7,354 nucleotides of DNA from Acidobacteriaceae bacterium (GTDB lineage Bacteria > Acidobacteriota > Terriglobia > Terriglobales > Acidobacteriaceae). This document shows positions 5,353 to 7,354 of this stretch, piece by piece; position 1 is the stretch's first letter; each line of letters begins with the position of its first letter. Both the position numbers and the translations under genes were made by a program. Under the pieces are notes generated by a model. It made no database searches, was not told where the DNA came from, and worked only from the letters and a program-made list of their open reading frames with translations. The DNA is taken from positions 1-7,354 of the forward strand of contig JASHUR010000160.1 in NCBI GenBank assembly GCA_030039895.1. The letters run 5' to 3'.

Positions 5353-6450
5353 ATGAAGCTGAAGGTGCTGGTAGTAGCCGGGGACGGAATCGGTCCCGAA
5401 GTGACAAAGGAAGCGGTAGGCGTCCTGCGTTCGGTCGCCGAATTGGGCGGCTATGACTTCGACTTCCGCGAAGAGCTCATTGGTGGCGTCGCCATCAAGA
5501 AGGAGGGGACGCCACTGCCTCCCGCCACTTTGGATGCTGCTCTTGAGAGCGATGCAGTGTTGCTCGGCGCGGTCGGCGGCAACGAGTTCAACGCGCTGCC
5601 CCCTAACAAGCGCCCCGAGGCCGGCCTGCTGCAGCTTCGTCAGGCCCTTGGCGGATTCGCCAACCTCCGCCCCTCCTTCGCATGGCCCGCGCTTGCGCAG
5701 AACTCGCCCCTCAAGGCCGAGGTTGTCAACGGAACAGACATTCTCTTTGTGCGCGAGCTGCTCGGCGGCCTCTACTTCGGCGAGCCGCGCGCCTGGGACA
5801 AGGAAGCCGGCGCGGCCTGGAACACCATGCGCTACACCCGCGACGAAGTCACGCGCGTTGCCCGCGTTGCCTTCGAGCTGGCCTCCTCGAGACGCAAAAA
5901 ACTTACGTCCGTCGACAAAGCGAACGTGCTCGAAGTCTCGCAGCTCTGGCGCGCAACCGTTACGGAGATCGCCGCACAATATCCTGACGTTACCCTCGAG
6001 CACCAGTATGTCGACGCCTGCGCCATGCACCTGATGAATACGCCGCGCAACTTCGACGTTGTGCTCACAGAGAACCTGTTCGGCGACATCCTCTCCGACG
6101 AGGCCGCCGTGATCACCGGCTCACTCGGCATGCTGCCGTCGGCGACTATTGGCGGTGCGGTCAACTTATATGAGCCGGTACATGGTTCCGCACCCGACAT
6201 CGCAGGCAAGGGCATCGCCAACCCGCTCGGTGCAATCCTGACGGCGGCCATGGTGCTGCGCTACTCGGCGCATCTCGATCAGGACGCACAGGCTGTTGAG
6301 ACCGCTGTGCGCACCGTGCTTGAGCAGGGATACCGTACTGCCGACCTGGTTCGGGGTCAGCAAGGCGTCTCAACCCAGGAGATGGGCCGGCAGGTCCATC
6401 TGGTGCTTAGCGAGCTTATCGACCGGCGTCAGTCCATGCACGCCGTTTAA
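5353..6450 (+). CDS. leuB: 3-isopropylmalate dehydrogenase
   Basis: LeuB oxidatively decarboxylates 3-isopropylmalate to 4-methyl-2-oxopentanoate using NAD+, the third step of leucine synthesis. The 365-residue protein is full length for the family. It shows the N-terminal GDGIGPEV motif (residues 10-17), the substrate arginines in LLQLR (R96), NLRP (R106) and VREL (R134), the catalytic lysine in VDKANVLE (K189), and the metal-binding aspartates in QYVDACAM (D221) and NLFGDILSDEA (D245, D249). A typical nucleotide-binding stretch EPVHGSAPDIAGKGIANP follows (274-291). GGAG (5338-5341) lies 11 bases before the ATG. The gene is 60 bases after leuA on the same strand with no terminator between, so the two are most likely one transcript. 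Confidence 0.97.
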   Translation: MKLKVLVVAGDGIGPEVTKEAVGVLRSVAELGGYDFDFREELIGGVAIKKEGTPLPPATLDAALESDAVLLGAVGGNEFNALPPNKRPEAGLLQLRQALGGFANLRPSFAWPALAQNSPLKAEVVNGTDILFVRELLGGLYFGEPRAWDKEAGAAWNTMRYTRDEVTRVARVAFELASSRRKKLTSVDKANVLEVSQLWRATVTEIAAQYPDVTLEHQYVDACAMHLMNTPRNFDVVLTENLFGDILSDEAAVITGSLGMLPSATIGGAVNLYEPVHGSAPDIAGKGIANPLGAILTAAMVLRYSAHLDQDAQAVETAVRTVLEQGYRTADLVRGQQGVSTQEMGRQVHLVLSELIDRRQSMHAV

Positions 6451-6506
6451 CCGCGCATTGTCCGCACAACCGCTCTGCGCGCCAAACATTTCAGGGGTAA
6501 TCAAAC

Positions 6507-7354
6507 ATGGCAGCTTCACCAAAGACATTATTTGAGAAGGTCTGGGAGTCGCACCTCGTTGCCGAGCCAGCCAACGAGCCCGCACTCCTCTACGTCGACC
6601 TGCATCTCGTCCACGAAGTCACTTCGCCGCAAGCCTTCGAGGGGTTGCGCCTCGCCGGACGCAAGCTGCGCCGCCCCGACCGCACCGTCGCCACCATCGA
6701 CCACAATGTCCCCACCACGCTTGATGGCCGTGTGCACATTCAGGACGCCATCGCCGCCAAGCAGATCGACACTCTACGCAAAAACTGCGCCGACTTCGGC
6801 GTTACGCTCTACGACATTCAGTCTGCCGAGCAGGGCATCGTGCACGTTATCGGTCCCGAGCTTGGCCTCACCAAGCCAGGAATGACGATCGTCTGCGGCG
6901 ACTCGCACACTTCCACGCATGGGGCCTTCGGCGCGCTGGCCTTCGGCATCGGAACCTCTGAAGTCGAGCACGTGATGGCGACACAGTGTCTTCCGCAATC
7001 GAAGCCAAAGACCTTCCGCATCGCCGTTGAAGGCGAACTGCCCGAAAGCGTCACGGCCAAGGACGTCGCGCTCGGCATCATCGGCCGCATCGGGACGGAC
7101 GGAGCCACCGGCTGCGTGATCGAGTACGCGGGCTCTGTCATCCGGTCGCTCTCCATGGAAGGCCGCATGACCGTCTGCAACATGAGCATTGAGGCGGGCG
7201 CGCGCGCCGGCATGATCGCTCCCGACGACACTACCTTTGCTTACCTTAAGGACCGCGAATTCTCGCCCAAAGTCGAGGACTGGGACAAGGCCGTCGCCGA
7301 GTGGCGCAAGCTCGCGAGCGACCCGGGCGCGAAGTTTGACCGCGAGCTGGTCAT
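6507..7354 (+). CDS. leuC: 3-isopropylmalate dehydratase large subunit (partial, runs off the window)
   Basis: LeuC with LeuD isomerises 2-isopropylmalate to 3-isopropylmalate through a [4Fe-4S] aconitase-type site. The first 282 codons are present and open to the window edge. Recognisable stretches are LLYVDLHLVHEVTSPQAF (residues 27-44), ATIDHNVPT (62-70), the GIVHVIGPE turn, IVCGDSHTSTHGAFGALAFG (about 128-147) and SMEGRMTVCNMSIEAGARAG (about 216-235). These match the E. coli protein closely in order and spacing. The iron-sulfur cysteines, expected beyond residue 340, lie outside the window, so completeness cannot be judged. AGGGG (6493-6497) sits 9 bases before the ATG. The gene follows leuB by 56 bases; that gap holds a small imperfect hairpin (6453-6480) without a T run, so no terminator is expected. 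leuD presumably follows. Confidence 0.96.
   Translation, partial: MAASPKTLFEKVWESHLVAEPANEPALLYVDLHLVHEVTSPQAFEGLRLAGRKLRRPDRTVATIDHNVPTTLDGRVHIQDAIAAKQIDTLRKNCADFGVTLYDIQSAEQGIVHVIGPELGLTKPGMTIVCGDSHTSTHGAFGALAFGIGTSEVEHVMATQCLPQSKPKTFRIAVEGELPESVTAKDVALGIIGRIGTDGATGCVIEYAGSVIRSLSMEGRMTVCNMSIEAGARAGMIAPDDTTFAYLKDREFSPKVEDWDKAVAEWRKLASDPGAKFDRELV

Noticed and set aside
5332..6030. A 232-codon open frame on the minus strand opposite leuB
   Set aside because: It is antisense to a fully conserved LeuB, its own sequence shows no motif, and it has no evident ribosome binding site context.
6453..6480. Imperfect GCGCA/TGCGC hairpin between leuB and leuC as a terminator
   Set aside because: The stem is interrupted and no T run follows; the close gene spacing argues for continuous transcription.
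6532..6885. A 117-codon plus-strand frame rich in Ser, Thr, Pro and Arg
   Set aside because: It overlaps the true leuC frame starting at 6507 and has the low-complexity composition of an out-of-frame reading.

Overview
This window looks like ordinary chromosomal DNA from a GC-rich Gram-negative-type bacterium. Two features suggest Acidobacteriota (class Terriglobia): an RsbU/SpoIIE-type phosphatase directly behind rpoA-rplQ, and the general protein sequence style. This placement is inference from pattern recognition, not from a search. A Gram-negative envelope is supported by a secreted beta-barrel-like protein that ends in an aromatic residue.

Layout: (1) 1-735 is the 3' end of a ribosomal-protein/RNA polymerase operon: the last 61 codons of rpoA, a small GC hairpin, then rplQ, closed by a strong intrinsic terminator at 760-793. 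(2) 858-2075 is a stand-alone gene for a membrane-anchored PP2C (RsbU/SpoIIE-type) serine phosphatase. (3) 2169-2765 (minus) is a small outer-membrane beta-barrel-like protein converging on the phosphatase gene. (4) 2963-3940 (minus) is a LysR-type transcriptional regulator. (5) 4084-7354 (plus) is the leucine biosynthesis operon leuA-leuB-leuC, with leuC cut by the window edge and leuD presumably beyond it.

The genes most clearly connected are the LysR regulator and the divergent leu operon. Their 143-bp intergenic region is AT-rich and carries two inverted copies of a 15-bp T-N11-A LysR box, centred 31 bp (about three helical turns) apart. One copy overlaps the best -10 hexamer for the regulator and abuts the predicted core promoter of leuA. 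This suggests an autoregulated LysR protein that controls leucine synthesis.

LeuA ends after its catalytic and linker regions and lacks the roughly 110-residue C-terminal allosteric domain that normally binds leucine. Transcriptional control by the LysR protein may therefore carry more of the regulation. I did not see a mobile element, a CRISPR array, a tRNA or rRNA gene, or a convincing new biological system. The most interesting points are the LysR operator architecture and the LeuA domain loss.
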